In this document: piece by piece, positions 15,340 to 23,807 of the stretch
Layout: the number at the start of each line of letters is the position of its first letter
Numbering within the stretch: position 1 is the stretch's first letter
Assembly: GCF_019375475.1 (NCBI RefSeq)
Contig: NZ_JAHXGQ010000002.1
Span: forward strand, 620,001 to 684,000
DNA: 64,000 nt
Direction of reading: 5' to 3'
From: Saccharothrix obliqua
GTDB lineage: Bacteria > Actinomycetota > Actinomycetes > Mycobacteriales > Pseudonocardiaceae
Position numbers and translations under genes: made by a program
The notes under the pieces: generated by a model
The model's database searches: none
Told to the model about the DNA's origin: nothing
The model's input: the letters and a program-made list of their open reading frames with translations, nothing else

Positions 15340-18291
15340 TCAGCAGGAGTCGCCGGTCACGTCGCCCACCCGGTTCTCCAGGCACACCACGACGTCCTGG
15401 AGCCGTTCGATCTCCTCCAGCGCCGCGCGCAAGGCGTCCTCGTCAAGGTCCACAAGCGACTGCGCGCACCCGAGCCCCGCTTTGGCCGCCGAGCGCACGA
15501 ATCCCTCCCACCGCTCCTGCATCCACGGGTCGTCCACGGGGAAGAAGTCCCGCGCGTCCTTGGCCACCTCGGTCACCTCGGCGCAGTGCGGCATGAGCGC
15601 GGTCGTCTCGACCTTCCCCCGCACCTCTTCGATGTAGGCGAACAGGCGCTGGGCGGCGGTGTCGAAGCGCGCCAGCAGATCGCGGGCGCCGCGGTCCGCC
15701 CACTGCGCGGGCGCCAGGGCGTCACCGAGGCCGGGCACGGCGACGACCGGTTCGTCGCCGCGTGCGACGGCGTCCAGGCCGGTGCGCAACGCGGTCGCGG
15801 CGTCGGCGGCCCGGCGTGCCCACGCCAGGCCCGTGCCGGGATCGGTGGCGCAGTTCGTGCGGGCGCGGTCGGCACGCATGACGACGGCGTCCCACAAGGG
15901 ACGCAGACGACGGTCGGGTACGCGGAAGAACGCATCGGTTTCCCGTGCGGCGGCGGAGATGTCGGCACACGTCGCGGCACCGGTGACGTGGCCCAGGACC
16001 GCGCGCCCGCCGACGCGCGTCCAAGCGGCGAGCTGCAACCGCGTCGTCCGGGCGGACGGCGCGGAGGCCGCTTCCGGTGCGGGCCCCAGGTCCCCTTCCC
16101 CGGACGGGACCGCGGCCCCGCGCATCACCTCGGCCCCGCTCACGAGCAACGCGGCGGCGGCGAGCACGGCCACGGCGACGCGGCGGGGCGCGGTGGACAC
16201 CGGGTGCGTCGGCGCGGGGGCCGGGCGGCGGCGGGTGGCCGCGCGGACCGCGGCGACGGCCGCCCCCACCACGGCGGCCGAAACCAGTGACGGGACGACG
16301 ATCGGCCCCAGGACCGGCCACGAACGCAGGACGACGGCGGTCGCGAGGGTGGTCAGGGCGGCGACCTGCGCGGCTGTGAGCAGGACCGGCAGGTGGTGGC
16401 GGCCCGGCGCGGTGATCGCGGCGAGGAGGGCGGCGGCCGTGACGGCGGCGAACGTCGCGGCCATGAACCCCAGTTCCGGCAGGTCGCGGCCCACGACCAG
16501 CACCCCGGCGGCCACCGCGCCCGCGAGCAGGCCGGGCGTCACGACGCGGCGCAGCCGGGGCAGCGGTCGCGGTGGTGGGTCGGGCAGGTCGGGATCGGCT
16601 TCGCGGACCCAGCGCAACGTCGCCGGCCGGACCGTCCAGGCCAGCAGCGGCACCACCCAGGCGAGGGCGACGGCCACCAGGAGCAGCGGCACCTTCGTCA
16701 CGCTGGCTATCAGCGGGACGTTCGCCACGACGACCTCCACCAGCCACGGCGGCCCGACGCCGGGAATCCTGCGCTGGAACTCGGCGACCATCGCGTCCGT
16801 GCCGATCGGCCAGCCGACCACGAGCACCGCGCCGCCGCCGAGCCACCACGCGAACCACGTCGACAACACCACGCAGCCGGCCGCGAGCACCAGCAGCATC
16901 GGCAGGCGCAGGGTGCGCCCGGACCACGTCCCGGCCCACAGGCGGGCGCACCGGGCGATCCACCAGGCGAACCCGACACCGGCCACCACGACCACCGACA
17001 GGAGCCACCAGCGGCCGGGCACCCAGTCGTGGACGACGTTCTGGCCGGTCACCAGTTCACCCGCGAGCACCCCCGCGCCCAGCCACAGGCCGGCACGCAC
17101 ACCGCTCGGCGCGGTGATGCCGGTCAACCGCGCGTGCACGACGGCGCGCCACAGGGCGATCCCCACGACGCCGGTCACGAGCCCGGCCGCGAGCAGCGCG
17201 ACGAACTGGTCGACCCACCACCCGGCGATCCGGTAGTCCTTGAGGTACTGCCAGACGGAGTTGTTGATCAGCGCCGCGCCCACGCCCGTGAGGAACATCG
17301 GCAGCGCCCGCACGCCGAACAGCGGCGCCGGGTCGTCCAGCGACGCGCGGCGCAGGTCCCCGCGCGGGTGCGTGCGCCACAACTCGGCGAACGCGCCGAG
17401 CGGACCGGTGTCCGCGGTGTCCCAGCCCCGCCGGTCCGCTCCCCACCGCAACGCCGTCAGGTCGGCGTGGACCTCGCGGGTGCGCAGGACGTCCGCCCGC
17501 GCGAGGTGCACCAGGAGGACCAGCACCACCGCGAGCACGATGTCTCGTGCGAGGCCGGGCAGGTAGGACGACCACAGCGGTGAGTCCGGGCCGTCCACGA
17601 ACCGCGTGCCCAGCCATAAGACCTTCGGCAGCAGCACCAGCACCAGAAACGCCCGCCACAGGGCGACGGTCGCGCCGGTGAGGCTGACGTCGCGGTTGCG
17701 GATGTGCGCCAGTTCGTGCAGCACGACCGCGCGGAACCCGGCCGGGTCGGCGGGGCGGCGCACGAGCAGCCCGATGTGCAGGCTCACCACGGGTTTGCGG
17801 TTGCGCCCGAACACGACCGCGCCGGTGGACGTGGCGGTCGGGTCCACCGCGAACGCCGGTGCCGCCGGAAGCCCGGCCGTGACCACCAGGTCGTCGAGCG
17901 CGGCGGTCAGGTCGCCGTCGTGGTCGATGCGCGTCACGGGGACGAGACGACGTGCCTTGCGAGCGGTGGTGCCGAAGAACAAGCCGGCCGCGACCGCGGT
18001 CAGCACAAGGGGTCCGAGCAAGGGCAGCCACCACGGCGGCGGGGGCGCGTAGCGGGCGAGACACGCTTCGAGCGGGCCCGCCTGGCCGAGCCGGCTGCCG
18101 AGCACGGCCAGGTCCTCGCGGTCCGGGTCCCAGCCGGTGGCCAGCCAGCACGACCAGGGATCCGATTCTCCCCACCAGGAGGCGAAATCCGACGCCGCCA
18201 CCACCGACGCGACCGCCAGCAGCACCAGCAGCAGCGTGAACCGGACCGTCGTGCCGGGGCCCAGAACCCGCTCGTCGATCCGCGGGGCCAC
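15340..18291 (-). CDS. Large polytopic M48-family (HtpX/Ste24-like) metalloprotease
   Basis: The protein has 983 residues and starts at a GTG three bases after the upstream gene stops. The zinc motif HELAH (192-196, in VVLHELAHIRNRD) and the downstream EVHAD, which can provide the third ligand, define a Ste24/HtpX-type M48 peptidase. At least two helices precede the motif and many follow, giving a protein far larger than HtpX (about 290). The final 230 residues are hydrophilic and contain several cysteines (SAAARETDAFF, LMPHCAEVTEV, VVVCLENRVGD), perhaps an extracytoplasmic sensor or substrate domain. The role is unknown; membrane quality control or proteolytic signalling is inferred. Confidence 0.85.
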   Translation of the reverse strand: MAPRIDERVLGPGTTVRFTLLLVLLAVASVVAASDFASWWGESDPWSCWLATGWDPDREDLAVLGSRLGQAGPLEACLARYAPPPPWWLPLLGPLVLTAVAAGLFFGTTARKARRLVPVTRIDHDGDLTAALDDLVVTAGLPAAPAFAVDPTATSTGAVVFGRNRKPVVSLHIGLLVRRPADPAGFRAVVLHELAHIRNRDVSLTGATVALWRAFLVLVLLPKVLWLGTRFVDGPDSPLWSSYLPGLARDIVLAVVLVLLVHLARADVLRTREVHADLTALRWGADRRGWDTADTGPLGAFAELWRTHPRGDLRRASLDDPAPLFGVRALPMFLTGVGAALINNSVWQYLKDYRIAGWWVDQFVALLAAGLVTGVVGIALWRAVVHARLTGITAPSGVRAGLWLGAGVLAGELVTGQNVVHDWVPGRWWLLSVVVVAGVGFAWWIARCARLWAGTWSGRTLRLPMLLVLAAGCVVLSTWFAWWLGGGAVLVVGWPIGTDAMVAEFQRRIPGVGPPWLVEVVVANVPLIASVTKVPLLLVAVALAWVVPLLAWTVRPATLRWVREADPDLPDPPPRPLPRLRRVVTPGLLAGAVAAGVLVVGRDLPELGFMAATFAAVTAAALLAAITAPGRHHLPVLLTAAQVAALTTLATAVVLRSWPVLGPIVVPSLVSAAVVGAAVAAVRAATRRRPAPAPTHPVSTAPRRVAVAVLAAAALLVSGAEVMRGAAVPSGEGDLGPAPEAASAPSARTTRLQLAAWTRVGGRAVLGHVTGAATCADISAAARETDAFFRVPDRRLRPLWDAVVMRADRARTNCATDPGTGLAWARRAADAATALRTGLDAVARGDEPVVAVPGLGDALAPAQWADRGARDLLARFDTAAQRLFAYIEEVRGKVETTALMPHCAEVTEVAKDARDFFPVDDPWMQERWEGFVRSAAKAGLGCAQSLVDLDEDALRAALEEIERLQDVVVCLENRVGDVTGDSC

Positions 18292-18294
18292 CGC

Positions 18295-18768
18295 CTACTC
18301 CGGCTCGTCGCCCAGGGCCAGGCGCGCGACGATGGCGTCGGCGATCGCCTCGGCCTCCGCCACCGCAAGCCCCCGCCGCACCCCGATCTCCACCGCCTTG
18401 CGCCGCACCTCGGCCAACTGCTCGGGGGACAAGGGCAAGACGACAACGGGCTCGACAGCCCTCCGCCGCCTCACCAACCGCCGCAGGCGGTCGACAAGGC
18501 TGTCGGCGGCCGAGTCGGTCAACCTGGTGACGATGTGCTCGACGGCCACCCACACCACCGGCGTGACAACCACCGCCACGTCACCCAACCCGAACCCCAA
18601 CGGCTCCCGCCGGGCACCAGCCCTCACGACCCGCCGCGAGACGACCCCGGGATCAAGCGCGGCAAGCGCGTCGACGACCGGAACCTCTTCCGGCGCCACC
18701 CGCCCGACGACGTCGCGAACGACGTCAACCACCCGACACTGCCCAACCTGCTCCAGTTCCGACGTCAA
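18295..18768 (-). CDS. Small one-helix membrane partner of the M48 protease
   Basis: The protein has 157 residues. The TTG at 18768 is chosen because a strong GGGGAGAGGGGG site precedes it; in-frame alternatives up to 18831 lack one. Features are an acidic N-terminal region, one hydrophobic segment (GDVAVVVTPVVWVAVEHIV) and a helical C-terminal region with LSPEQLAEVRRKAVEIGVRRG. Only three bases separate it from the M48 gene, so the two are co-translated. It could be an adaptor, inhibitor or substrate. Family unknown. Confidence 0.65.
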   Translation of the reverse strand: MTSELEQVGQCRVVDVVRDVVGRVAPEEVPVVDALAALDPGVVSRRVVRAGARREPLGFGLGDVAVVVTPVVWVAVEHIVTRLTDSAADSLVDRLRRLVRRRRAVEPVVVLPLSPEQLAEVRRKAVEIGVRRGLAVAEAEAIADAIVARLALGDEPE

Positions 18769-19096
18769 CGGTCCCCCTCTCCCCGAGTCACCAGTGATAA
18801 CGCCAGTCCCGGACCGGTGGTGACAAAGCACCCCGGATACACCCCAACGGCCCAGCGCCCCACCGCCCGCCGCCGAGGAGAGCGTGGTTCCGCAGTGGTC
18901 GCGGGGAACGTGAACCTGCGGCTCGTGGAGCGAGGTACATCGACCCGTGCCAGACCACGCACGGGGACGGCGTTGGACCGGGATCCCAGCGCCTCCCCCC
19001 GCCGTCGGCTTCCTTCTGCCTCACCCCGCTCGGCGGCTCGGTATGTGCCGAACTGCGTGCTCAACTGGTTTGCCGCCGCGCGGCGCACCGGGAACC

Positions 19097-19591
19097 ATGA
19101 TCGGCATGGACGCCTCCTACGCCCTTCAGCCCGGTCCACCCCCGGTCGACGACTTCCTCCGGTTGCGTCGTGAGGCCGGGCTGTCCGAGCCCACCAGGGA
19201 GCGCGCGGAACTCGGGATCGACGGCGCGTGGACCGCTGTCCACGTGATCCACCGAGGCACCGGCGAAACCGTCGGCATGGGCCGGGTGATCAGCGACGGC
19301 GGCACCTACTTCCACATCATCGACATGGCCGTCCTCCCCGCCCACCAGCGGCGGGGGATCGGGGACGCGATCCTCGACACCCTGCTCGCGTCCATCGACG
19401 CCGCGGCGGGCGCGGGTGCTGCGGTCAGCCTGCTCGGCGACCCACCCGGTTGGCGCCTCTACCGCCGCCACGGTTTCGTGGAGACCGCACCCGAGACCGT
19501 CGGTATGCGACGCACGCATGACTCCCCTGGCGCCTCGCCGCGGACGGACGACTGGACGACCGCGGTGGTTCAGGAGCCTCGACGGACGTAG
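19097..19591 (+). CDS. GNAT-family N-acetyltransferase
   Basis: The protein has 164 residues. The acetyl-CoA motif A is AVLPAHQRRGIGDAILDTLL (R/Q-x-x-G-x-G/A form), preceded by GRVISDGGTYFHIIDM and followed by VSLLGDPPGWRLYRRHGFVE, the typical C-terminal beta-bulge of GNATs. The ATG at 19097 or 19106 could be the start; neither has a strong RBS. Its 3' end overlaps that of the convergent NYN gene by 22 bases. Acceptor unknown. Confidence 0.85.
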   Translation: MIGMDASYALQPGPPPVDDFLRLRREAGLSEPTRERAELGIDGAWTAVHVIHRGTGETVGMGRVISDGGTYFHIIDMAVLPAHQRRGIGDAILDTLLASIDAAAGAGAAVSLLGDPPGWRLYRRHGFVETAPETVGMRRTHDSPGASPRTDDWTTAVVQEPRRT

Positions 19592-20325
19592 AGGACGCCA
19601 GGCTTGCCGTCACCCGGAATTCGGCGGTCCAACTCGAACAGGGTGGTCGCCGCCATCAGGTCGCTGAGCTTGGCGTAGCCGTACGTGCGGGAGTCGAAGT
19701 CCGGGCGCTGCTTGGTGATGAGGTGTCCCACCGAAGCCAGCGGAGACCACCCGTCGTCACCGGACGCCGCCTCGACGGCGTTGCGCAGCAGGCTTACCAG
19801 CACCGCGTTGTCCGCCAGTTGTGCCACGGGCGCTGAGATGGGTCGCGGCGACGTGGTGTCCGCCGCATCGACGTCGGTGCGGGAGAAGTTCTCGATGTAG
19901 ACGAACTTGTCGCACGCGGCGACGAACGGCTTCGGCGTCTTGTGCTCCCCGAAGCCGTACACGGTCAGTCCTGATTCACGCAGACGCGCGGCCAGGCGGG
20001 TGAAGTCGCTGTCGCTGGAGACCAGGCAGAACCCGTCGAAGCGACCGGTGTAGAGCAGGTCCATGGCGTCGATGACCATCGCCGCGTCGGTGGCGTTCTT
20101 GCCCGTGACGTACGCGAACTGCTGAACCGGTTGGATGGACAACGCCAGCAGCTTGTCCTTCCAACCCTTCAGGCTCGTGCCCGTCCAGTCACCGTAAGCA
20201 CGCTTGACGTGCGCGGTGCCGTACTTGGCGACCTCGGCCAGCAGCGCTTGGGCGATCGCGGGCTTCGCGTTGTCGGCGTCGATGAGCAACGCGAGCTTCG
20301 CGGCACTTCCAGCAACCAGATCCAC
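19570..20325 (-). CDS. NYN-domain (LabA-like) protein with C-terminal OST-HTH/LOTUS-like domain
   Basis: The protein has 251 residues. The GTG at 20325 has AAGGGGAG upstream. The N-terminal PIN-like NYN nuclease domain shows the acidic residues in LLIDADNAKPA, KNATDAAMVIDAMDLL and CLVSSDSDFTRLAARLRE, then VYGFGEHKTPKPFVAACDKF. The C-terminal 75 residues (LLRNAVEAASGDDGWSPLA, FDSRTYGYAKLSDLM) match the OST-HTH/LOTUS pattern, an RNA- or G4-binding module. Such proteins are predicted endoribonucleases. It stands alone, convergent with the GNAT gene. Confidence 0.88.
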   Translation of the reverse strand: MDLVAGSAAKLALLIDADNAKPAIAQALLAEVAKYGTAHVKRAYGDWTGTSLKGWKDKLLALSIQPVQQFAYVTGKNATDAAMVIDAMDLLYTGRFDGFCLVSSDSDFTRLAARLRESGLTVYGFGEHKTPKPFVAACDKFVYIENFSRTDVDAADTTSPRPISAPVAQLADNAVLVSLLRNAVEAASGDDGWSPLASVGHLITKQRPDFDSRTYGYAKLSDLMAATTLFELDRRIPGDGKPGVLYVRRGS

Positions 20326-20598
20326 AGCTCCACTCCCCTTCTCCGAACCTGCTGCGACCCAACAGCTTCCCGCACGCCGTACCACAGCCAACGGTGTTAC
20401 CGGCGGCCAATTCGCGTGAACCTTCCTCGCGATCAATGCGAATTTCAGCGCGCATGGAATGCGCCGCACTTGTGCGGCGAGCTGCGGAACCGCGAAGAAC
20501 GTCGACGCGACTTCATTGCGCGAAGCACCCGCACCGCTACGGTGAGCAACGGGACCACCGGGCTCTTTTCGAGGAACTCTCACGGAATCGGAGAAACG

Positions 20599-20886
20599 AT
20601 GTTGAACAGGCTGAGGGTTTTCCTGGTCGCCGCCCTCGCGTTACTCGCGACAAGTGTCGCCACCACCGGAGCGCAAGCCGCCCCCACCACCGACGTCGGA
20701 GTGCAGGTCGCCAGGACGCTGTGTTACGCCAACGACGTCGACGTGCGCTGGACGCCCGGCGGCAGCCCGACCGGCCGGCTCGTGTACCGCGGCCAGACCG
20801 TCAACGTGATCGATTTCCGCGACGGTGTGTGGTGGGAGATTAATTCGCCCTACCGGGGTTTCGTCTTGGCCCAGTATTTCTGCTGA
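20599..20886 (+). CDS. Small secreted SH3-like peptide
   Basis: The protein has 95 residues with a signal peptide (MLNRLRVFLVAALALLATS to GAQA). The mature part resembles a bacterial SH3 domain: VRWTPGGSPTGRLVYRGQ, then VNVIDFRDGVWWEINSPYRGFVLAQYFC, with the terminal Cys pairing with Cys near ARTLCYAND. These domains bind peptidoglycan or act as secreted inhibitors. One TTA leucine codon (bldA-type) lies in the signal peptide. The ATG follows GGAG. A terminator hairpin follows. Confidence 0.75.
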   Translation: MLNRLRVFLVAALALLATSVATTGAQAAPTTDVGVQVARTLCYANDVDVRWTPGGSPTGRLVYRGQTVNVIDFRDGVWWEINSPYRGFVLAQYFC

Positions 20887-20919
20887 TACCCGAAAGGCCC
20901 AACAGGAACGGCTCATCTC

Positions 20920-20956
20920 CCGAAGGCCGCCGGGACAGTGCCCCAGCGGCCTTCGG
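20920..20956. terminator. Bidirectional hairpin between convergent genes
   Basis: CCGAAGGCCGC (20920-20930) and GCGGCCTTCGG (20946-20956) pair perfectly around a 15-base loop. It lies between the stop codons of the secreted SH3-like gene (20886) and the minus-strand transglycosylase gene (20968), so it can serve both. Confidence 0.75.
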
Positions 20957-20967
20957 TGACCCCCCGG

Positions 20968-21797
20968 TCAGGCGACGTGGTGGACGCCGCTCCAAGTCGG
21001 GTAACGCCAATGCGCACCCGTGTAGTAATCGGTCTTCGTGTGACCGATGACGTTGCCGTAGACCTGCAACTCGCCCGAGCTGGTGATCGCGGTCAGGTCG
21101 GCGAAACCATCGCCCGTGACATCGCTCAAGCTGATGTCGTGGACCGTGTTCCACCCGCTGGTGACCTGCCAGGTGACATCCCAGAACGGCGTGTCCCCGC
21201 GACCGGGCAACAGGATGCCGTTGCCGTACACCTCAAGCGTCCCGTTGGCGCGAATGGCCGCCAGGTCGGCGTAACCATCCCCGGTGACGTCACCCAAAGC
21301 GATGTCGATGACGTCCGCACCCCACCCGCTCTCGTAAACCTTCAACGGACCGGAGAACGGGGACTGACCGTCACCAACCTGCTTGGTGTTGAGGAACACC
21401 TCCAACTTGCCGCTCGTCGTCACCGCGGCCAGATCCGCGAACCCGTCCTGGTTGATGTCGCCGGCCGCGATCTTGCGGTAACCCGACCAGTTGTCGTACT
21501 GCCGCCACACACCGGTGAACGGAGCGTGGTCCGCGTTGATCAGCGACTGGTTGCCGTAGATCTGCAAGGCGCCCGAACTGGTCAGCACCAGGAAGTCGGC
21601 GAACCGGTCCCCCGTCACGTCGGCCGTGGTGATGGACTTGGCGTCCTGACTCCAGTTGGTGTTGTCCGTCTGCCACGAAACGCCGTGATACGGCACGCCG
21701 TTGTTACCAGGCACCAGAATCCCATTGCCGAACACCGCCAACCGACCCTCAGCGGTCACCGTCGTCAGGTCGGCGTAACCATCACCGGTGATGTCGC
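20968..21797 (-). repeat. Direct repeat copy 1: propeller-encoding half
   Basis: This segment encodes the C-terminal propeller from GDITGDGYADL to GVHHVA. It aligns without a gap, at a constant offset of 1309 bases, with 22277-23106. The two proteins differ by only a few dozen conservative changes, while their N-terminal enzyme domains are unrelated. Confidence 0.9.
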
Positions 21798-22257
21798 CTT
21801 CGGAACGGTCCCGCGGCGTCGGGGGCGTGCCGAGCCGGTCGACGGCGGCCTGCGCGCGGTCGAGGTACTGGCGGTACTTGCCGGTCTTGTACGTCACCCA
21901 GGGCTGGAAAGTGCTGTTGCGCCCCAAGTAGATCGCGTAGGCCGCGTTGGCGTTGCACTGCGGATCGTAGGTGCAGGCGTTCGAGAACTGCGTGTGGATG
22001 GAGTTGATCTGCCACAGGCCGCGGTCGATCGTCCCGTTCGTGTTGTGCCCCGTCGCCGACGGGTTGCACCCGGACTCGGCGAGGGCGATCGCCACCGCCG
22101 TGACGAGGGTCCCGGTCCTGGTGAACCCGGCGTTCTCGCCGACGGTCGCGCACAGGTCGGCGGGAGCGTCGGCAAGCGGCGCGGCGACGGCCGTGTGCGG
22201 CCACGCGAGACCGATCGACAGCGCCACGACTCCGAGCGCTTTGTGTCCCCACTTCAT
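20968..22257 (-). CDS. Secreted transglycosylase-like protein with FG-GAP propeller
   Basis: The protein has 429 residues. After a signal peptide ending in AVA, residues 30-150 form a lysozyme/SLT-like domain: IALAESGCNPSATGHN (catalytic Glu61 in the ES motif), RGLWQINSIHTQF and NANAAYAIYLGRN. A linker (TPPTPRDRSEG) leads to six or so FG-GAP/tachylectin-like repeats (GDITGDGYADLTTVT, DVTGDRFADFLVLTS, DINQDGFADLAAVT and so on). It probably cleaves peptidoglycan and binds glycans or calcium through the propeller. The propeller half is nearly identical to that of the next gene upstream. GGAAGGAAG precedes the ATG. Confidence 0.88.
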   Translation of the reverse strand: MKWGHKALGVVALSIGLAWPHTAVAAPLADAPADLCATVGENAGFTRTGTLVTAVAIALAESGCNPSATGHNTNGTIDRGLWQINSIHTQFSNACTYDPQCNANAAYAIYLGRNSTFQPWVTYKTGKYRQYLDRAQAAVDRLGTPPTPRDRSEGDITGDGYADLTTVTAEGRLAVFGNGILVPGNNGVPYHGVSWQTDNTNWSQDAKSITTADVTGDRFADFLVLTSSGALQIYGNQSLINADHAPFTGVWRQYDNWSGYRKIAAGDINQDGFADLAAVTTSGKLEVFLNTKQVGDGQSPFSGPLKVYESGWGADVIDIALGDVTGDGYADLAAIRANGTLEVYGNGILLPGRGDTPFWDVTWQVTSGWNTVHDISLSDVTGDGFADLTAITSSGELQVYGNVIGHTKTDYYTGAHWRYPTWSGVHHVA

Positions 22258-22276
22258 CGCAGGACTTCCTTCCGGC

Positions 22277-23106
22277 TCAGGCGACGTGGTGAACGCCGGT
22301 CCAGGTGGGGTAACGCCAGTGCGCGCCCGTGTAGTAGTCGGTCTTCGTGTGACCGATGACGTTGCCGTAGACCTGCAACTCGCCCGTGTCGGTGATCGCG
22401 GACAGATCGGCGTAGCCGTCACCGGTGACATCGCTGAGGCTGATGTCGTGAACGGTGTGCCACGCGCTCGTGATCTGCCAGGTGATGTCCCAGAACGGGG
22501 TGTCCCCACGGCCAGGCAGCAGGATGCCGTTGCCGTACACCTCAAGCGCTCCGTTGGTGCGGATGGCCGCGAGATCGGCGTAGCCGTCGCCGGTGACGTC
22601 GCCCAGTGCGATGTCGATGACGTCCGCGCCCCAGCCGCTCTCGTAGACCTTCAACGGACCGGAGAACGGGGACTGGCCGTCACCGACCTGCTTGGTGTTG
22701 AGGAAGATTTCCAGCTTGCCGCTCGTCGTCACCGCGGCGAGGTCGGCGAACCCGTCGTGGTTGATGTCGCCGGCCGCGATCTTCCGGTAGCCCGACCAGT
22801 TGTCGTACTGCCGCCACACGCCCGTGAACGGCGACTGGTCCGGGTTCATCAGGAACTGGTTGCCGTAGATCTGCAACGTGCCCGCGCTCGTCAGGACCAG
22901 GAAGTCGGCGAAGTGGTCCCCCGTCACGTCGGCCGTGGTGATGGACTTGGCGTCCTGGCCCCAGTTGGTGTTGTCGGTCTGCCAGAGGACACCGTGGTAG
23001 GGCACGCCGTTGTTGCCCGGCACCAGGATTCCGTTGCCGAACACCGCCAACCGACCCTCGGCGGTCACCGTGGTCAGGTCGGCGTAACCATCACCGGTGA
23101 TGTCGC
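22277..23106 (-). repeat. Direct repeat copy 2: propeller-encoding half
   Basis: Partner of 20968-21797. The shared start is at the GDITGDGYADL codon and the shared end is at the stop codon. That indicates domain shuffling by tandem duplication of the propeller followed by replacement of the N-terminal enzyme domain, or later gene conversion. Confidence 0.9.
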
Positions 23107-23686
23107 CCTGGGACCGGTCGACCGGCTTCAGCGGGCTCCACCAACTCGTCTTCTGCAACGCGCCGTTCCAGCCGAAGCTCAGGTGCACGTGGTCGATGTG
23201 CGGGCTGGGGCCGCTGTACGGCGTCCAGCTCAACGTCCTGGTCGACCAGATCTGGCGGTTCCAGATGATGTACATGATCCCCATGCGGCGGACCAGCGCG
23301 TGCTTGTTGCCGTGCTGGTCGGTCGCCAGCAGCCAGTTGACCAGGTCGTCACCCTGCGCCCGCTGGCCGGGGTCGTTGGCGTTGAACGGGTAGTCCAGCG
23401 CACGCCCCTCCTTGTGCTCGCTGGCCCCGCCGTCGTTGCACGCGCGGATGATGCCCTTGCTCGGGCGGCCGTAGGTGGACACGAGCAGGTTCTGGATGTC
23501 GACGACACCGGGCTTGGCCGACGGGTCGCACGTCCGCTGCGGTTCGGCCGCCGCGTACGGGTCGATCTGCGGACCGAAGTTCGGCGTGGGCGGTGCCGCG
23601 TGGGCCGGTGGTGCGACGGTGGCGCTGACGACCGCCGCCAGGACGACGCCGATGACGGCGCGCGCCACCGTTCTCGCTCTTGACAT
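22277..23686 (-). CDS. Secreted M15/VldE-like peptidase-fold protein with FG-GAP propeller
   Basis: The protein has 469 residues. The signal peptide ends PPAHA. Residues 60-175 carry a zinc D,D-peptidase-like site: GGASEHKEGRALDYP (His91, Asp98) and SPHIDHVHLSFGW (His166/His168), as in actinobacterial ARB_07487/VldE-type and M15 domains. The rest is the same FG-GAP propeller as in the downstream gene. It is probably a cell-wall enzyme; the substrate is not shown. The ATG at 23686 is preceded by GGGGGA. It is 19 bases upstream of the transglycosylase gene, so the two form an operon. Confidence 0.85.
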   Translation of the reverse strand: MSRARTVARAVIGVVLAAVVSATVAPPAHAAPPTPNFGPQIDPYAAAEPQRTCDPSAKPGVVDIQNLLVSTYGRPSKGIIRACNDGGASEHKEGRALDYPFNANDPGQRAQGDDLVNWLLATDQHGNKHALVRRMGIMYIIWNRQIWSTRTLSWTPYSGPSPHIDHVHLSFGWNGALQKTSWWSPLKPVDRSQGDITGDGYADLTTVTAEGRLAVFGNGILVPGNNGVPYHGVLWQTDNTNWGQDAKSITTADVTGDHFADFLVLTSAGTLQIYGNQFLMNPDQSPFTGVWRQYDNWSGYRKIAAGDINHDGFADLAAVTTSGKLEIFLNTKQVGDGQSPFSGPLKVYESGWGADVIDIALGDVTGDGYADLAAIRTNGALEVYGNGILLPGRGDTPFWDITWQITSAWHTVHDISLSDVTGDGYADLSAITDTGELQVYGNVIGHTKTDYYTGAHWRYPTWTGVHHVA

Positions 23687-23704
23687 GATTCCCCCGTGTA
23701 TCAC

Positions 23705-23744
23705 TGAAGCTGGCTTCATCCCCGTTTTGGATCACTTTAGTGAT
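23705..23744. promoter_or_regulatory. Two perfect 6-2-6 inverted repeats upstream of the secreted enzyme operon
   Basis: TGAAGC-TG-GCTTCA (23705-23718) and ATCACT-TT-AGTGAT (23731-23744) are both perfect. They lie 19 and 45 bases upstream of the ATG at 23686 in an AT-richer segment. They are candidate binding sites for two different dimeric regulators, or one site and a transcript hairpin. Confidence 0.5.
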
Positions 23745-23807
23745 CGGACGGAGCGTAACCACGATCGCGAGCATCGGTCAACAAGTTAACTCGACAGCAG
23801 ACTCTGA

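Noticed and set aside
12371-15385. 1004-codon open frame on the minus strand opposite the SARP gene
   Set aside because: It is an antisense shadow in GC-rich DNA. The plus strand has complete HTH, BTAD, NB-ARC and TPR motifs, while the antisense translation is a Val/Gly/Gln-rich sequence without domains.
12910-16290. 1126-codon plus-strand frame overlapping the SARP and M48 genes
   Set aside because: It is an out-of-frame shadow, Pro/Arg rich, and crosses two well-supported genes on opposite strands.
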